From NCBI GenBank assembly GCA_031549885.1, contig JAVBPD010000008.1:1-58175 (forward strand): a stretch of DNA of 58,175 bases, written 5' to 3'. Positions 1 to 8,906 of this stretch are shown here, piece after piece; position 1 is the first letter of the stretch, and each line of letters starts with the position of its first letter. The notes below the pieces were generated by a model, which was given only the letters and a program-made list of their open reading frames with translations, had not been told where the DNA came from and did no database searches. The position numbers and the translations under genes were made by a program. The DNA comes from WQUF01 sp031549885 (GTDB lineage: Bacteria > Bacillota > Clostridia > Clostridiales > Clostridiaceae).

Positions 1-372
1 GTTTATTAGCCCTATATGCTCAATTGAGCCAATTAAAGTTAACAATTGTTCTCTGCTTGGTTTTCCAAAATAATTCCAATTTTCAGCACAAAACTCCATT
101 TCTTCTATATTAATTTTTTGGAGATTGCTAAAAATGTGGACTCCCTCTGTAAAATTCTTCATCCTTCTTCTAATGATCTTAATTTCATTTTCTCTTCTCT
201 TATCTTCAATTTCTTGAGAAGCGGGAGGAAGCTTTATTTCTTCAGTTTTTTGATTTATGGGATCATTTTTAACTCTAGCAGTTGGAAATACATTCTCACC
301 TTCAGAAACTTCAAGATTAATGCCCATTTTAGCCATATTATTTTTAAGATTTAAAAGACCATTATTGCTCAT
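1..372 (-). CDS. ParB-like N-terminal domain protein (5' part; runs off the left edge)
   Basis: The minus-strand frame starts at ATG 372-370 behind an AGGAGC ribosome binding site and stays open to the window edge, giving the first 124 residues. The N-terminus MSNNGLLNLKNN leads to a block containing GENVFPTARVKNDP, then FTEGVHIFSNLQKINIEEM and ENWNYFGKPSREQLLTLIGS followed by IEHIGLIN. The same block occurs in the genes at 26147-27331 and 57918-58175. The tail matches the start of a ParB/Sulfiredoxin-type fold, whose nucleotide-binding motif would lie beyond the edge. By family it should be a DNA-binding, possibly CTP-binding protein; its cellular role is unknown. No ParA partner is visible. 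The three-paralogue comparison was made by eye. Confidence 0.75.
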   Translation of the reverse strand, partial: MSNNGLLNLKNNMAKMGINLEVSEGENVFPTARVKNDPINQKTEEIKLPPASQEIEDKRRENEIKIIRRRMKNFTEGVHIFSNLQKINIEEMEFCAENWNYFGKPSREQLLTLIGSIEHIGLIN

Positions 373-443
373 TTATTGCTCCTAATATTATTGTTACATG
401 TGTATTACAAAATATAAAAAATATGCCTTAAAATAAAAAATAA

Positions 444-479
444 AGTGTGTTTCAAAAATCATTATTTTTGAAACACACT
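444..479 (-). terminator. Rho-independent terminator of the purine permease gene
   Basis: A perfect 16-bp stem (444-459 with 464-479, loop CATT) is followed on the minus strand by a T-rich stretch. It lies just beyond the permease stop at 495, and between that gene and the leftmost ParB-like gene. Confidence 0.85.
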
Positions 480-494
480 AAAAAGTTATTTAAA

Positions 495-1913
495 TTATAT
501 CTGTCTTATAGCTAATATTATAAAGTTTAGTATAAATAAAATAGTGGTTATTATGAGTATTGGGTGCATTTTTTTCACTTCACCACGGCATATTTTTATT
601 ATGCAATAGAATGTAAATCCTGCAGCAATACCATAGCTTATGCTATAGGCAAATGCCATAAATGCCACTGTTAAAAATGCTGGGAGAGCTTCATCAAAAT
701 CTGGCCAATTAATGCTTGCAAAAGATGATGCCATCATAACACCAACTACTATAAGTGCAGGAGCTGTAGCTTGAGCAGGAACAATTCCAAATAAGCCTGC
801 AAAAGGAAGGCACAATATGAATAAAATTGCAACAACTAAGCTTGTTAAACCAGTTCTACCTCCTACAGCAATACCAGCAGCACTTTCTACATAAGTTGTG
901 GTATTTGATGTTCCAAACAAAGCGCCTATTGAAGTTGCAGTTGCATCAGCAAACAATGCCTTGTCCATTTTTGAGTTAAAACCTTTACTTTCAAAAAGTG
1001 CTCTCTCATCTTCTTCATCAAATATTCCACTTTTTCTTCCCGTACCAATAAATGTACCAATGGTGTCAAAGGTATCAGATAAGCTAAAGGCAAATACAGT
1101 TATTATGGCAAGGATTATTCTATCTGGGCTGCTGAATATGCTGCCAAAGCCAGGTGTTCCAAACATTGCAAAAGCAGTATCCTTTATTGAAGCAACAGAA
1201 GATATATCAAAGAATTTAACGTTTTGTAGGCTTACAACTCCCATAGGGATTCCTATTATAGTAGTAAGTATTATTCCTAAAAATATGGCACCTTTAACAT
1301 GTTTTACAAGCAATACAACTGTAATTACAAGGCCTATTAAAGCAAGTATAACACCTGGATTATTAAAATTTACTAGAGCAGGCACAATTGAACTGTCTGA
1401 GACAACGGTTTCACCAAAAGTTTGATAATGGCCAGGATCTGTTGTAAAGTGTATAAAGCCTGAATTTTTAATGCCGATGTAAGCTATAAATAATCCTATT
1501 CCTCCACCAATGGCATTTTGAAGAGATTCAGGTATAGAAAGAATTATCATTTTTCTAACTTTAGTAATTGTTATTAAGATGTTTATAAGTCCGCATACAA
1601 ATACAAGCACTAAACCTTCTTGCCATTTAAAGCCCATAGCTCCGCAAACTGTGAAAGTAAAAAAAGCATTAAGTCCCATACCAGGTGCTTGAGCATAGGG
1701 AACGTTTGCAAATAGTGCCATAACGAGAGTACCTGTGACAGCAGCAAATATAGTTGCAACAAAAACACCATTCCATGACATTCCTTCATTTAACGATAGA
1801 ATGCTAGGATTAACAAATATAATGTAGGCCATGGTAAAAAAAGTAGTAACTCCAGCTAAAATCTCTGTTCTCACATTAGTGTTGCTTTCTTTTAGTTTAA
1901 AAAACTTTTCCAT
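495..1913 (-). CDS. NCS2-family purine permease (AzgA/PbuG-type, hypoxanthine/guanine)
   Basis: This 472-residue integral membrane protein has the AzgA branch start (MEKFFKLKESNTNVRTEILA, then GVTTFFTMAYIIFVNP) and the APGMGLNAFF motif of NCS2 transporters. SLSDTFDTIGTFIGTGRKSG and GTSNTTTYVESAAGI are further AzgA hallmarks. Length and the roughly 12-14 hydrophobic segments are normal for the family. It should import hypoxanthine, guanine or adenine with protons. An AGGAGG-like site precedes ATG 1913. The 235-bp divergent region to the VTC gene carries no purine-riboswitch core that I can recognise, although an ATGGTTT/AAACCAT inverted pair lies in the leader. The gene stands alone and ends in a strong terminator. 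Exact substrate is uncertain. Confidence 0.9.
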   Translation of the reverse strand: MEKFFKLKESNTNVRTEILAGVTTFFTMAYIIFVNPSILSLNEGMSWNGVFVATIFAAVTGTLVMALFANVPYAQAPGMGLNAFFTFTVCGAMGFKWQEGLVLVFVCGLINILITITKVRKMIILSIPESLQNAIGGGIGLFIAYIGIKNSGFIHFTTDPGHYQTFGETVVSDSSIVPALVNFNNPGVILALIGLVITVVLLVKHVKGAIFLGIILTTIIGIPMGVVSLQNVKFFDISSVASIKDTAFAMFGTPGFGSIFSSPDRIILAIITVFAFSLSDTFDTIGTFIGTGRKSGIFDEEDERALFESKGFNSKMDKALFADATATSIGALFGTSNTTTYVESAAGIAVGGRTGLTSLVVAILFILCLPFAGLFGIVPAQATAPALIVVGVMMASSFASINWPDFDEALPAFLTVAFMAFAYSISYGIAAGFTFYCIIKICRGEVKKMHPILIITTILFILNFIILAIRQI

Positions 1914-2148
1914 AGTTATCCTCCTTCACTTTATATAATTTAAGTATATTTTAAAATTAATGAAATTGAAATGGTTTTATATAAGCAATTTATAAATAAT
2001 ATGTTTGAGCTAAAAAGATATTACGAAACCATATAAAAATAAAAAAATAATATTTTTCATTTCCCTTTCATCTAACATATGCAATTTTAACACATTGCAT
2101 TCACAATGAGGTTTTAAAATAATAATAAGTTTAGAGGAGTTGAGATAA

Positions 2149-2934
2149 GTGGCAATTGAAGTTTTTAATAGATATGAAAATAAATATTTAGTTGACTATG
2201 AAAAGTTTTTAAAAATAAAATCAAGGGTTTCAGATTTTTGCTCTCTTGATCCATATAATGAAAAAAATAAAACATATAAAATTTACAATATATATTACGA
2301 CACGGATGACAATTACTTAATAAAAACATCTTTAAGAAAACCAAACTATAAGGAAAAGCTTAGGTTAAGGTCATATGAAAATGTGACAAAGGATTCAAAA
2401 GTTTACATTGAAATAAAGAAAAAGGTTAGAGGTATAGTAAACAAAAGGCGAAGCTGCATAAAACTTAAAGAGGCCTATGATTTTTTAGACACAGGGGAAA
2501 TGCCTAATTTAACTGAAAATATGAACAAGCAAGTTTTAATGGAGGTAAGCTATCTTTTAAAGCAATACAATTTAAGTAAAAAATTATATCTTTCCTATGA
2601 AAGGCTTGCTTATTTTGGTGAAGGAAATCATGATTTAAGGATTTCTTTTGATATGAATATATTGTCAAGAAGGGAAGATTTAAATTTAGAATCAGAAAGT
2701 TATGGGCAAAAAATTTTAGAAGATGGAAAATTCTTAATTGAAGTAAAATCGCAAGAAAGCATTCCTATTTGGCTTGCCAGAACTCTTTCAGAATATAGCG
2801 TTTATCCAACTAGTTTTTCAAAATACGGCACAGAATATAACAATTTTATAGAAAAACAATCAAAAGGGCTAGTTTATTCATTTAACTTTGAAACAGAAAA
2901 TTTAAATCAAAACAATTTATTACCTGTTTATTAA
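2149..2934 (+). CDS. VTC-domain (polyphosphate polymerase domain) protein, copy 1
   Basis: The 261-residue protein is a bacterial VTC domain, the tunnel fold that in yeast Vtc4 makes polyphosphate from ATP. Residues that line that tunnel appear kept: NRYENKY near residue 7, KLRLRSYEN, the YIEIKKK lysines, YERLAYF, LRISFDMN, LIEVKSQ and SFSKYGTEY near residue 222. The start is GTG 2149 with GAGGAG upstream. There is no membrane segment, so activity would be cytosolic and probably membrane-recruited by the DUF4956 protein encoded 17 bp downstream. The order VTC, DUF4956, Cthe_2159-like matches an arrangement seen in other clostridia, whose function is not established. A paralogue lies at 32125-32808. 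Enzyme activity is inferred from the residues. Confidence 0.85.
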   Translation: MAIEVFNRYENKYLVDYEKFLKIKSRVSDFCSLDPYNEKNKTYKIYNIYYDTDDNYLIKTSLRKPNYKEKLRLRSYENVTKDSKVYIEIKKKVRGIVNKRRSCIKLKEAYDFLDTGEMPNLTENMNKQVLMEVSYLLKQYNLSKKLYLSYERLAYFGEGNHDLRISFDMNILSRREDLNLESESYGQKILEDGKFLIEVKSQESIPIWLARTLSEYSVYPTSFSKYGTEYNNFIEKQSKGLVYSFNFETENLNQNNLLPVY

Positions 2935-2951
2935 AAAATTAGGAGGAAATT

Positions 2952-3638
2952 ATGCTAGATTCAATTTTTACATCAAGCACAACAGGATCGATAATATCTA
3001 TGAGCAATATTATTTTAGCCCTTATAACATCTATTTGTTTAGGCTTTGTTATAAGCTTAGTATATATAAAATCTAATAAGGATAGGAATAAAGCACAAAG
3101 CTTTATATTAACACTTATAATGCTTCCTGGAGTGGTTAGCATAATTATAATGCTTGTTGGAACAAATATAGCAAGTGCCTTTAGTTTGTCAGGAGCTTTT
3201 GCAATAATTAGATTTAGAAGCGCTCCAGGAAATTCAAAGGATATTACTTATGTGCTATTTGCAATGGCTGTAGGGCTTGCATCAGGTATGGGATTTATGA
3301 TTTATGCAATTATAGTTGCAGCAATACTTTGCGGTGTTATGTATTTACTAGAATTTATAAAGTTTGGAAGACCAAAGGCAACATCTAAGCTTTTAAAAAT
3401 TACAATACCTGAGAATTTAGATTATGAAAATGCATTTGATACTATAATGAATAGATATACAACAAATTATAACCTTTTAAAAGTTAAGACAACTGATTTA
3501 GGAAGCTTATTTGAACTTGAATACGAAGTTGACACTAAAAACAATATTAGAGAAAAAGATTTTATAGATGAAATCCGTTGCAGAAATGGGAATTTAAATA
3601 TTACTTTAGTTTTAAATTCTAAGGTTGAAGAATTTTAA
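2952..3638 (+). CDS. DUF4956 membrane protein, copy 1
   Basis: The 228-residue protein has about four membrane segments in its first 140 residues, containing the family signature SLSGAFAIIRFRSAPGNSKD between segments, and a soluble C-terminal domain of about 90 residues with an ITIPENLDYENAFD start. It begins at ATG 2952 with AGGAGG upstream and lies between the VTC gene and the beta-helix lipoprotein, with short gaps suggesting one transcript. DUF4956 has no established function; its constant pairing with VTC domains suggests a membrane anchor or conduit for the polymerase product. The second copy at 31441-32112 has the same VGALSIVRFRTAVKEPID-type core. Family call is firm, role is inference. 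Confidence 0.85.
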   Translation: MLDSIFTSSTTGSIISMSNIILALITSICLGFVISLVYIKSNKDRNKAQSFILTLIMLPGVVSIIIMLVGTNIASAFSLSGAFAIIRFRSAPGNSKDITYVLFAMAVGLASGMGFMIYAIIVAAILCGVMYLLEFIKFGRPKATSKLLKITIPENLDYENAFDTIMNRYTTNYNLLKVKTTDLGSLFELEYEVDTKNNIREKDFIDEIRCRNGNLNITLVLNSKVEEF

Positions 3639-3653
3639 AGAAAGAAGGTTAAA

Positions 3654-5144
3654 ATGAAAAAAAGTTTACTTATTTTATTACTTATTTTTGGAATATTATC
3701 AGCAGGATGTTCTAAAGAACAAAACCTTGGAACATCTACAACCACAGAAGCTAGCATGCTATCTAATAAAACTGATGAAACTGTTATTATTTTAAATGGA
3801 GAATCTATTTTGGTAGAGGGCTCTGGCGCCACTGCAAATGGAAATATATTAACAATATCAAAAGCAGGTACTTATATTATAAGTGGTACTTTAAATGATG
3901 GACAAATTTTAATAAATTCAAGTAAAGATGATATAGTGAATCTTGTTTTAAATGGAATAGATATAACAAATAAATCTGGAGCTCCAATTTATGCACTAAA
4001 GTGTGATAAATTAATTTTAACCATTAAAGATGGAACAAATAACACAATAACAGATGGAGGTTTAAATTTTAAATATGAAAATGAAGCTGATAAAGAGCCA
4101 AATGCAGCTTTGTTTTCTAAAGATGATCTTTCTATAAATGGGACAGGTTCATTAATTGTAAATGCGGGATTTAACGATGGTATAGGCGCAAAGGATGGCT
4201 TAGTAATTGATAATGGAAAATTTACAATAAATTCTAAAAATGATGGAATACAAGCAGATACTGCTTTAACAATTTTAAATGGAAATTTTAATATTAAATC
4301 TGGCGGAGGAAGCAGTGGGAAAGCTTCTAGCTCATCTGAAAGCTATAAAGGCATTAAAGCAACAGGAGATATATCCATAAGTGGTGGAGAATTTATTATA
4401 GATAGCTTAGATGATTCTATTCATTCTAACGGTAATGTAACTATTTCTGGTGGAACAATTAAACTATCTACAAAAGATGATGCTGTTCATGCTGATAAGG
4501 ATTTAACTGTAAGTGGCGGAAAAATAGATATAAATACATCCTATGAAGGTCTTGAAGGGTACAATGTAATAATTTCAAATGGAGATATTAATATAAATTC
4601 ATCTAATGATGGCATTAATGCTGCAGGTGAAGGTGATTCTAAAATGGGTGCAGTACCTAGAAAAAACGCCACTTCATCATCAAGTTGTTATATAGAAATA
4701 TCTGGAGGAAATATAACGTTAGTAGCTGGAGAAGATGGATTAGATGCCAATGGAACAATTAATATAAGTGGAGGATATACAGTTTCACTTGTGAATTTAA
4801 ATGGAAATACTGCTGGCAATGCAGCTGTTGACCCTGATGGAGGTGTTAATATAACAGGAGGAACTTTAATTTATGGTGGTACAATTTCAGGACAAAACCC
4901 ATCTGGTAGCAGCACTCAAAGCTATGTTTATACAAATAGTAAAATAAAAGCTGGAACAGAGGTTACGCTTAAAAAAGATGAAAATATTATAGTGACTTTT
5001 ACTCCAAGCATAGATTGTGCCAATTTGGCAATTTCTTCTAAAGATATAAAAGCTAATGAAAGCTATGATTTATATAGTGGAACAAATTTAGTTGAAACAA
5101 TTACAGCTGGAGTTGGCGGTGGCATGAAAGGTGGAAGAAGATAA
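3654..5144 (+). CDS. Secreted carbohydrate-binding domain lipoprotein (Cthe_2159-like beta-helix)
   Basis: A lipoprotein signal with lipobox ILSAGC (cysteine about residue 19) precedes a repetitive beta-helix built from ISGGEF/ISGGTI-type turns and acidic DDAVHAD, DGIQAD, EGLEGY and DGINAAG motifs. This matches the pfam14262 family, whose founder Cthe_2159 is a calcium-containing right-handed beta-helix reported to bind acidic polysaccharide. The protein has 496 residues and a glycine- and arginine-ending tail (GGMKGGRR). It is the third gene of the VTC/DUF4956 operon, so the mature protein should sit on the outer face of the membrane and may bind a surface polymer made or modified by the system. 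The substrate is unknown here. Confidence 0.85.
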   Translation: MKKSLLILLLIFGILSAGCSKEQNLGTSTTTEASMLSNKTDETVIILNGESILVEGSGATANGNILTISKAGTYIISGTLNDGQILINSSKDDIVNLVLNGIDITNKSGAPIYALKCDKLILTIKDGTNNTITDGGLNFKYENEADKEPNAALFSKDDLSINGTGSLIVNAGFNDGIGAKDGLVIDNGKFTINSKNDGIQADTALTILNGNFNIKSGGGSSGKASSSSESYKGIKATGDISISGGEFIIDSLDDSIHSNGNVTISGGTIKLSTKDDAVHADKDLTVSGGKIDINTSYEGLEGYNVIISNGDININSSNDGINAAGEGDSKMGAVPRKNATSSSSCYIEISGGNITLVAGEDGLDANGTINISGGYTVSLVNLNGNTAGNAAVDPDGGVNITGGTLIYGGTISGQNPSGSSTQSYVYTNSKIKAGTEVTLKKDENIIVTFTPSIDCANLAISSKDIKANESYDLYSGTNLVETITAGVGGGMKGGRR

Positions 5145-5229
5145 TAATTAAGTAATATAAACTATTAGGTTTTTATAGCATAAATTAATGGTATAATTTA
5201 TATAGATATAAAGGAAGGTAGGTAAATAT

Positions 5230-6741
5230 ATGAAAATTGTAGTTTTCTTTATATGTGCTGTTGTGATTTTCTCATTAGAAGCTTGCTATAGACCTATTAG
5301 TTATAATACAACTAGAGATATAACCTTCCGCAGTAGTTTAGGAAATAAAAGCCATGTAAATATGCACATTAATAAACTGGAGAAGCTTGCTTCGTATGCA
5401 AATCAATCAGATTGCTTTGATTATGTACCATTGCTTGAAAATGCAGTGTATGAATTTGAAGGATATTTCTTAACAAATTCAAGCTATTTTAAGTCTCGTT
5501 ATAAAGTTAGCAAGGTTGATGAAAATTATGGAAAAGTGAAAATAATGCAGTTAATAGCGCAAAACCATGATGGTAAAGGTAAGTTTGAAGATTACGCTTC
5601 ATATTTATACGTATTTAATGATAATGGGATATATCAATATGATTTAACGCTAAATGTTCCAATGCCTGATTTAAAGGAATACTTTTCAAATCCTGTAATT
5701 GATGAGAACTATAAAAAATCTACTGCAAGCTCACCAATGAATTATTATCCTTTAATTAAAGATCCAATTGAAATGGGGACAAAATGGTTAATGCCATTTA
5801 ATCAAAATAACCACTATGGGCAAGTGATATCATGTGAAATTACAGGCATAAATGTGCCTATAAAAACCTTAGTTGGCACATTAGGGGCTTTAGAAATTAC
5901 GAAAAAAACTCCAAATGGTTACTATGAAAAACATTATTTTGTGAAAAATATCGGTTTAATTAAAATGTTGTATGGTGAATATAATACCCAAAATGGTGAA
6001 ATGAATAATCCATATACCATTTCAAATTTAACAACTTTATATGGATTTAACGGAGAATGTAATGGAAAAATTTATGAAGATTTGCATTTATTTAATGAAG
6101 AAAATAAATCTGCTATAAATGATGATAAATGGATGGATGCTTATGCCGATGTTCTTATTAATGAAACTGAAAAACCAAGGCATATTACAGTAATAGATGT
6201 TAATTTTGATGGCATACCAGAGCTTTTTCTTTCACAGCTTGGAACAAGCAATTCTTGGATTTACAAAGGATACTCTTATAAAGATGGTAATGTTTTAGAA
6301 TTAAAGATTCCAGAAGAATTTATGCCTATGGATTTTGAATTATATAAAGATAAAAACTCAAATAAATTAATTTGGCTGACAAATGGGATGTTTAGAGATG
6401 GATATGGATATTACGATAATATTTGGGAGTTAATAGATTTTAGTGATTTATCTAATATTAAAAAGGAGCTTTTCTTTGGATGGAATGAGCAATATGATAA
6501 TGAGAATGAAAAATACTTCCTTCTAGGAAATGAAGACGCTAAAATAGAAATGAGTTTAGAAGAAATTGAAAAAAAGAAAAAAGAAATTTTTTCAAATTAT
6601 GAGCTTATAGAGGTTTCAAAGCAATTTAGCTTTGTGGATGAATTTATAATAGGAAATGATGATCTTTTAACTAAAGAAAATGTAGATAAAAAGCTGCTTT
6701 TTGATTTTTTCTCAAAGTGGGAAAATACAGATATACATTGA
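5230..6741 (+). CDS. Putative lipoprotein of unknown function
   Basis: This 503-residue protein starts with a short hydrophobic signal and a plausible lipobox, SLEAC near residue 19, so it is probably anchored outside the membrane. I do not recognise the family of the first 270 residues. The middle part (LIKDPIEMGTKWLMP, then GALEITKKTPNGYYEKHYFV) resembles extracellular domains that follow a fixed length of beta strands. Near residue 320 DVNFDGIPELFLSQLG resembles an FG-GAP or VCBS calcium-binding turn. An AAGGAAGG site lies before ATG 5230. It follows the beta-helix lipoprotein by 85 bp, with a TATAAT-like element in the gap, and ends in a terminator, so it may be separately expressed. Confidence 0.6.
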   Translation: MKIVVFFICAVVIFSLEACYRPISYNTTRDITFRSSLGNKSHVNMHINKLEKLASYANQSDCFDYVPLLENAVYEFEGYFLTNSSYFKSRYKVSKVDENYGKVKIMQLIAQNHDGKGKFEDYASYLYVFNDNGIYQYDLTLNVPMPDLKEYFSNPVIDENYKKSTASSPMNYYPLIKDPIEMGTKWLMPFNQNNHYGQVISCEITGINVPIKTLVGTLGALEITKKTPNGYYEKHYFVKNIGLIKMLYGEYNTQNGEMNNPYTISNLTTLYGFNGECNGKIYEDLHLFNEENKSAINDDKWMDAYADVLINETEKPRHITVIDVNFDGIPELFLSQLGTSNSWIYKGYSYKDGNVLELKIPEEFMPMDFELYKDKNSNKLIWLTNGMFRDGYGYYDNIWELIDFSDLSNIKKELFFGWNEQYDNENEKYFLLGNEDAKIEMSLEEIEKKKKEIFSNYELIEVSKQFSFVDEFIIGNDDLLTKENVDKKLLFDFFSKWENTDIH

Positions 6742-6754
6742 ATTATGATCAAAG

Positions 6755-6784
6755 ATAACCGCTTTAAACAGGCGGTTATTTTTC
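6755..6784 (+). terminator. Rho-independent terminator
   Basis: The arms ATAACCGC (6755-6762) and GCGGTTAT (6772-6779) form an 8-bp stem followed by a run of T. It closes the lipoprotein gene ending at 6741. Confidence 0.85.
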
Positions 6785-6942
6785 GTATGTAGTTTTTTAT
6801 CGCATTTTTTCTCTAAATTTCTCCTTTTAGATTTCTCTAAATATTCATGTGATTTTCTCAAACTATACAAATTCTACACATATTGAAATGATAATATATG
6901 AAGTAATAAATATTAAATTGTTGTTTGAAAAGAGGGATAAAA

Positions 6943-7992
6943 ATGAATATCTCCATATTGATTCCAGCCTTTGAGCCAGATGAGAAATTGATAAATTTAA
7001 TAGACAAGCTTGCTAAATTTTCCTTTACTAAGATTTATGTAGTGGATGATGGTAGTTCTAAAAATTGCGTAAATATTTTTAATTATATAGATAATGAGCC
7101 AAATTGCATGGTTATTCACCATGAACAAAATAGAGGTAAGGGAGCTGCTTTAAAAACAGGAATGAAGGAAATTTTAAATTTAAATCCAACGCCTATTGGT
7201 TGCATTACTGTAGATGCAGATGGTCAGCACCTGCCAGAAGATATTTTAAAGCTTGCAGAATTTTTTGAAAAAAATCCAAATTGCCTTGTTTTAGGCAGCA
7301 GAGATTTTAATTTAGAAATAGTTCCAGAAAAAAGCAGGCTTGGAAATAAAATAACCAGTGCAGTTTTTAAGGTTTTAACAAGAAAAACTGTGACAGATAC
7401 TCAAACTGGGTTAAGGGCCATTCCTACTTATATTATGGAAAAATTTCAAAATTTAAAAGGTGATGGATATGAATATGAAATGAACATGTTAATGGAAGCT
7501 GTTAAATGTGGCATAAAGGTATGTGAAGTTCCCATACATACAGTTTATACTGACCAAAATAGAGCTTCGCATTTTAATCCCATTATAGATTCGTTTAAGA
7601 TTTATATAGAAATATTTAAATTTTCATTTTCTTCGCTAATATGCAGTTTTATTGATGTGGCATTATTTACATTATTATATGAGATTTTTAGTAAGTTATT
7701 TTTGGCAGTATGCATTTCACGTTTAGTTTCATCTTTTGTTAATTTTAATATAAACAGAAAATTTGTTTTTAAAAAAGGTGATACAGCATTTTTTCAAATT
7801 GTAAAATATTATTTGCTGTGCATAGTGCAGATGATTTTAAGCTATCTTTTAACTTTATGGCTTTCATCTACAAACCTTTCAAATATAGTAATTATAAAAA
7901 TATTTGCAGATATAGTTTTATTTGCTTTAAGCTATGTAGTTCAACATTCTTTTATATTTCAAAAGGAGATGTATCATGAAAAAAATATTTAG
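6943..7992 (+). CDS. Family 2 glycosyltransferase fused to a GtrA membrane domain
   Basis: Residues 1-220 are a GT-A glycosyltransferase of the DPM/DPG-synthase type with VVDDGSS, a nucleotide/metal site DADGQHLPED and QTGLRAIP. Residues about 225-345 hold four hydrophobic segments of the GtrA family, including SRLVSSFVNFNINRKFVFKK. Such fusions transfer a sugar to a lipid carrier and flip or present it across the membrane. I chose ATG 6943 because AGAGGG lies just upstream; an in-frame TTG at 6925 lacks a site. It overlaps the next gene by 17 bp, so the two are translated together. The acceptor and sugar cannot be read from sequence. Confidence 0.85.
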   Translation: MNISILIPAFEPDEKLINLIDKLAKFSFTKIYVVDDGSSKNCVNIFNYIDNEPNCMVIHHEQNRGKGAALKTGMKEILNLNPTPIGCITVDADGQHLPEDILKLAEFFEKNPNCLVLGSRDFNLEIVPEKSRLGNKITSAVFKVLTRKTVTDTQTGLRAIPTYIMEKFQNLKGDGYEYEMNMLMEAVKCGIKVCEVPIHTVYTDQNRASHFNPIIDSFKIYIEIFKFSFSSLICSFIDVALFTLLYEIFSKLFLAVCISRLVSSFVNFNINRKFVFKKGDTAFFQIVKYYLLCIVQMILSYLLTLWLSSTNLSNIVIIKIFADIVLFALSYVVQHSFIFQKEMYHEKNI

Positions 7993-8905
7993 CATTTTTA
8001 AAAACAAATATAGATGGGCAATATGCATGTCGTTAATTCTCAGTTTATCTACAACCTATACATTGCTTGATGCTTTTGTGCTTCCTAAGTCATATGCTTT
8101 GGCTGAAAATGTTAATATAGATGCAGAGGACACAACAAATACCACAAACTATATAAATACTACAGCTACTAAAACAGTAAGTGAAAATTCATATTCAGAT
8201 GACAATATAAGCATAAATATAGAAAAAGTTTCTGAAAATGGCGTTGTTTATTATGCTGCAGATGTGAAAATTTCTGATGTAAGTTATTTTAAAACAGCTC
8301 TTGCAAAAAATACATTTGGCAAAAATATAACTGAAACTACATCTCAAATGGCAGAAGAGAATAATGCTATTTTTGCAGTAAATGGTGATTATTATGGATT
8401 TAGAGATATAGGCCTCATTATAAGAAATGGGACTCTTTATAGGGATGAAGCGAGAAGAGCTCCAGATAATGAAGCTTTAACCATAGATAACAATGGAAAT
8501 TTTGGCATTGCTGAGGAAGGAGATATTTCAGGTGAATCTCTAATTGGTGAAGGCATTTTGCAGAGCTTTTCCTTTGGGCCTATTTTAGTAAAGGATGGAG
8601 AAAAAGCAGATATTTCAACGAAGGTTTCAGAAAGGAAAAATCCTCGTACTGCAATTGGGCAAATATATCCTCTTCACTATATTTTTATAGTTGTTGATGG
8701 TCGTTCAAATGAGAGCAGTGGCATGACATTAGACGAACTAGCTAAGGTGTTTATTAATAGAGGGGCAAGCATTGCTTATAACTTAGATGGTGGAGGATCA
8801 TCTTCTATGTGGCTTAACGGCAGATTGATAAACAATCCTACAGATGGAAAATCAAGCGGCGAAAGAAGCATAAGCGATATTATTTATATAGGAGAGGATA
8901 ATTAA
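7976..8905 (+). CDS. Phosphodiester glycosidase (NAGPA/DUF2233) family exported protein
   Basis: The 309-residue protein has an N-terminal membrane or signal segment (AICMSLILSLSTTYTLLDAF), then a threonine- and asparagine-rich linker, then a NAGPA domain from about residue 95. Family motifs are AVNGDYYGFRDIGLIIRNG, NPRTAIGQ, IVVDGRS and NLDGGGSSSMWLNG near the C-terminus. The family includes the human enzyme that removes GlcNAc from phosphodiesters and bacterial exopolysaccharide proteins. It is coupled to the GT2-GtrA gene by a 17-bp overlap, and one base separates it from the next gene, so a role in finishing or trimming a phosphodiester-linked surface glycan is reasonable. That role is inferred. 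Confidence 0.85.
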   Translation: MKKIFSIFKNKYRWAICMSLILSLSTTYTLLDAFVLPKSYALAENVNIDAEDTTNTTNYINTTATKTVSENSYSDDNISINIEKVSENGVVYYAADVKISDVSYFKTALAKNTFGKNITETTSQMAEENNAIFAVNGDYYGFRDIGLIIRNGTLYRDEARRAPDNEALTIDNNGNFGIAEEGDISGESLIGEGILQSFSFGPILVKDGEKADISTKVSERKNPRTAIGQIYPLHYIFIVVDGRSNESSGMTLDELAKVFINRGASIAYNLDGGGSSSMWLNGRLINNPTDGKSSGERSISDIIYIGEDN

Positions 8906-8906
8906 A

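Noticed and set aside
46..354. Plus-strand open frame
   Set aside because: It mirrors the minus-strand ParB-like gene, has no ribosome binding site and reads as hydrophobic low-complexity sequence.
1914..2148. Possible purine riboswitch before the AzgA-type permease
   Set aside because: The leader lacks the conserved three-way-junction core of purine riboswitches. Only an ATGGTTT/AAACCAT pair was seen.
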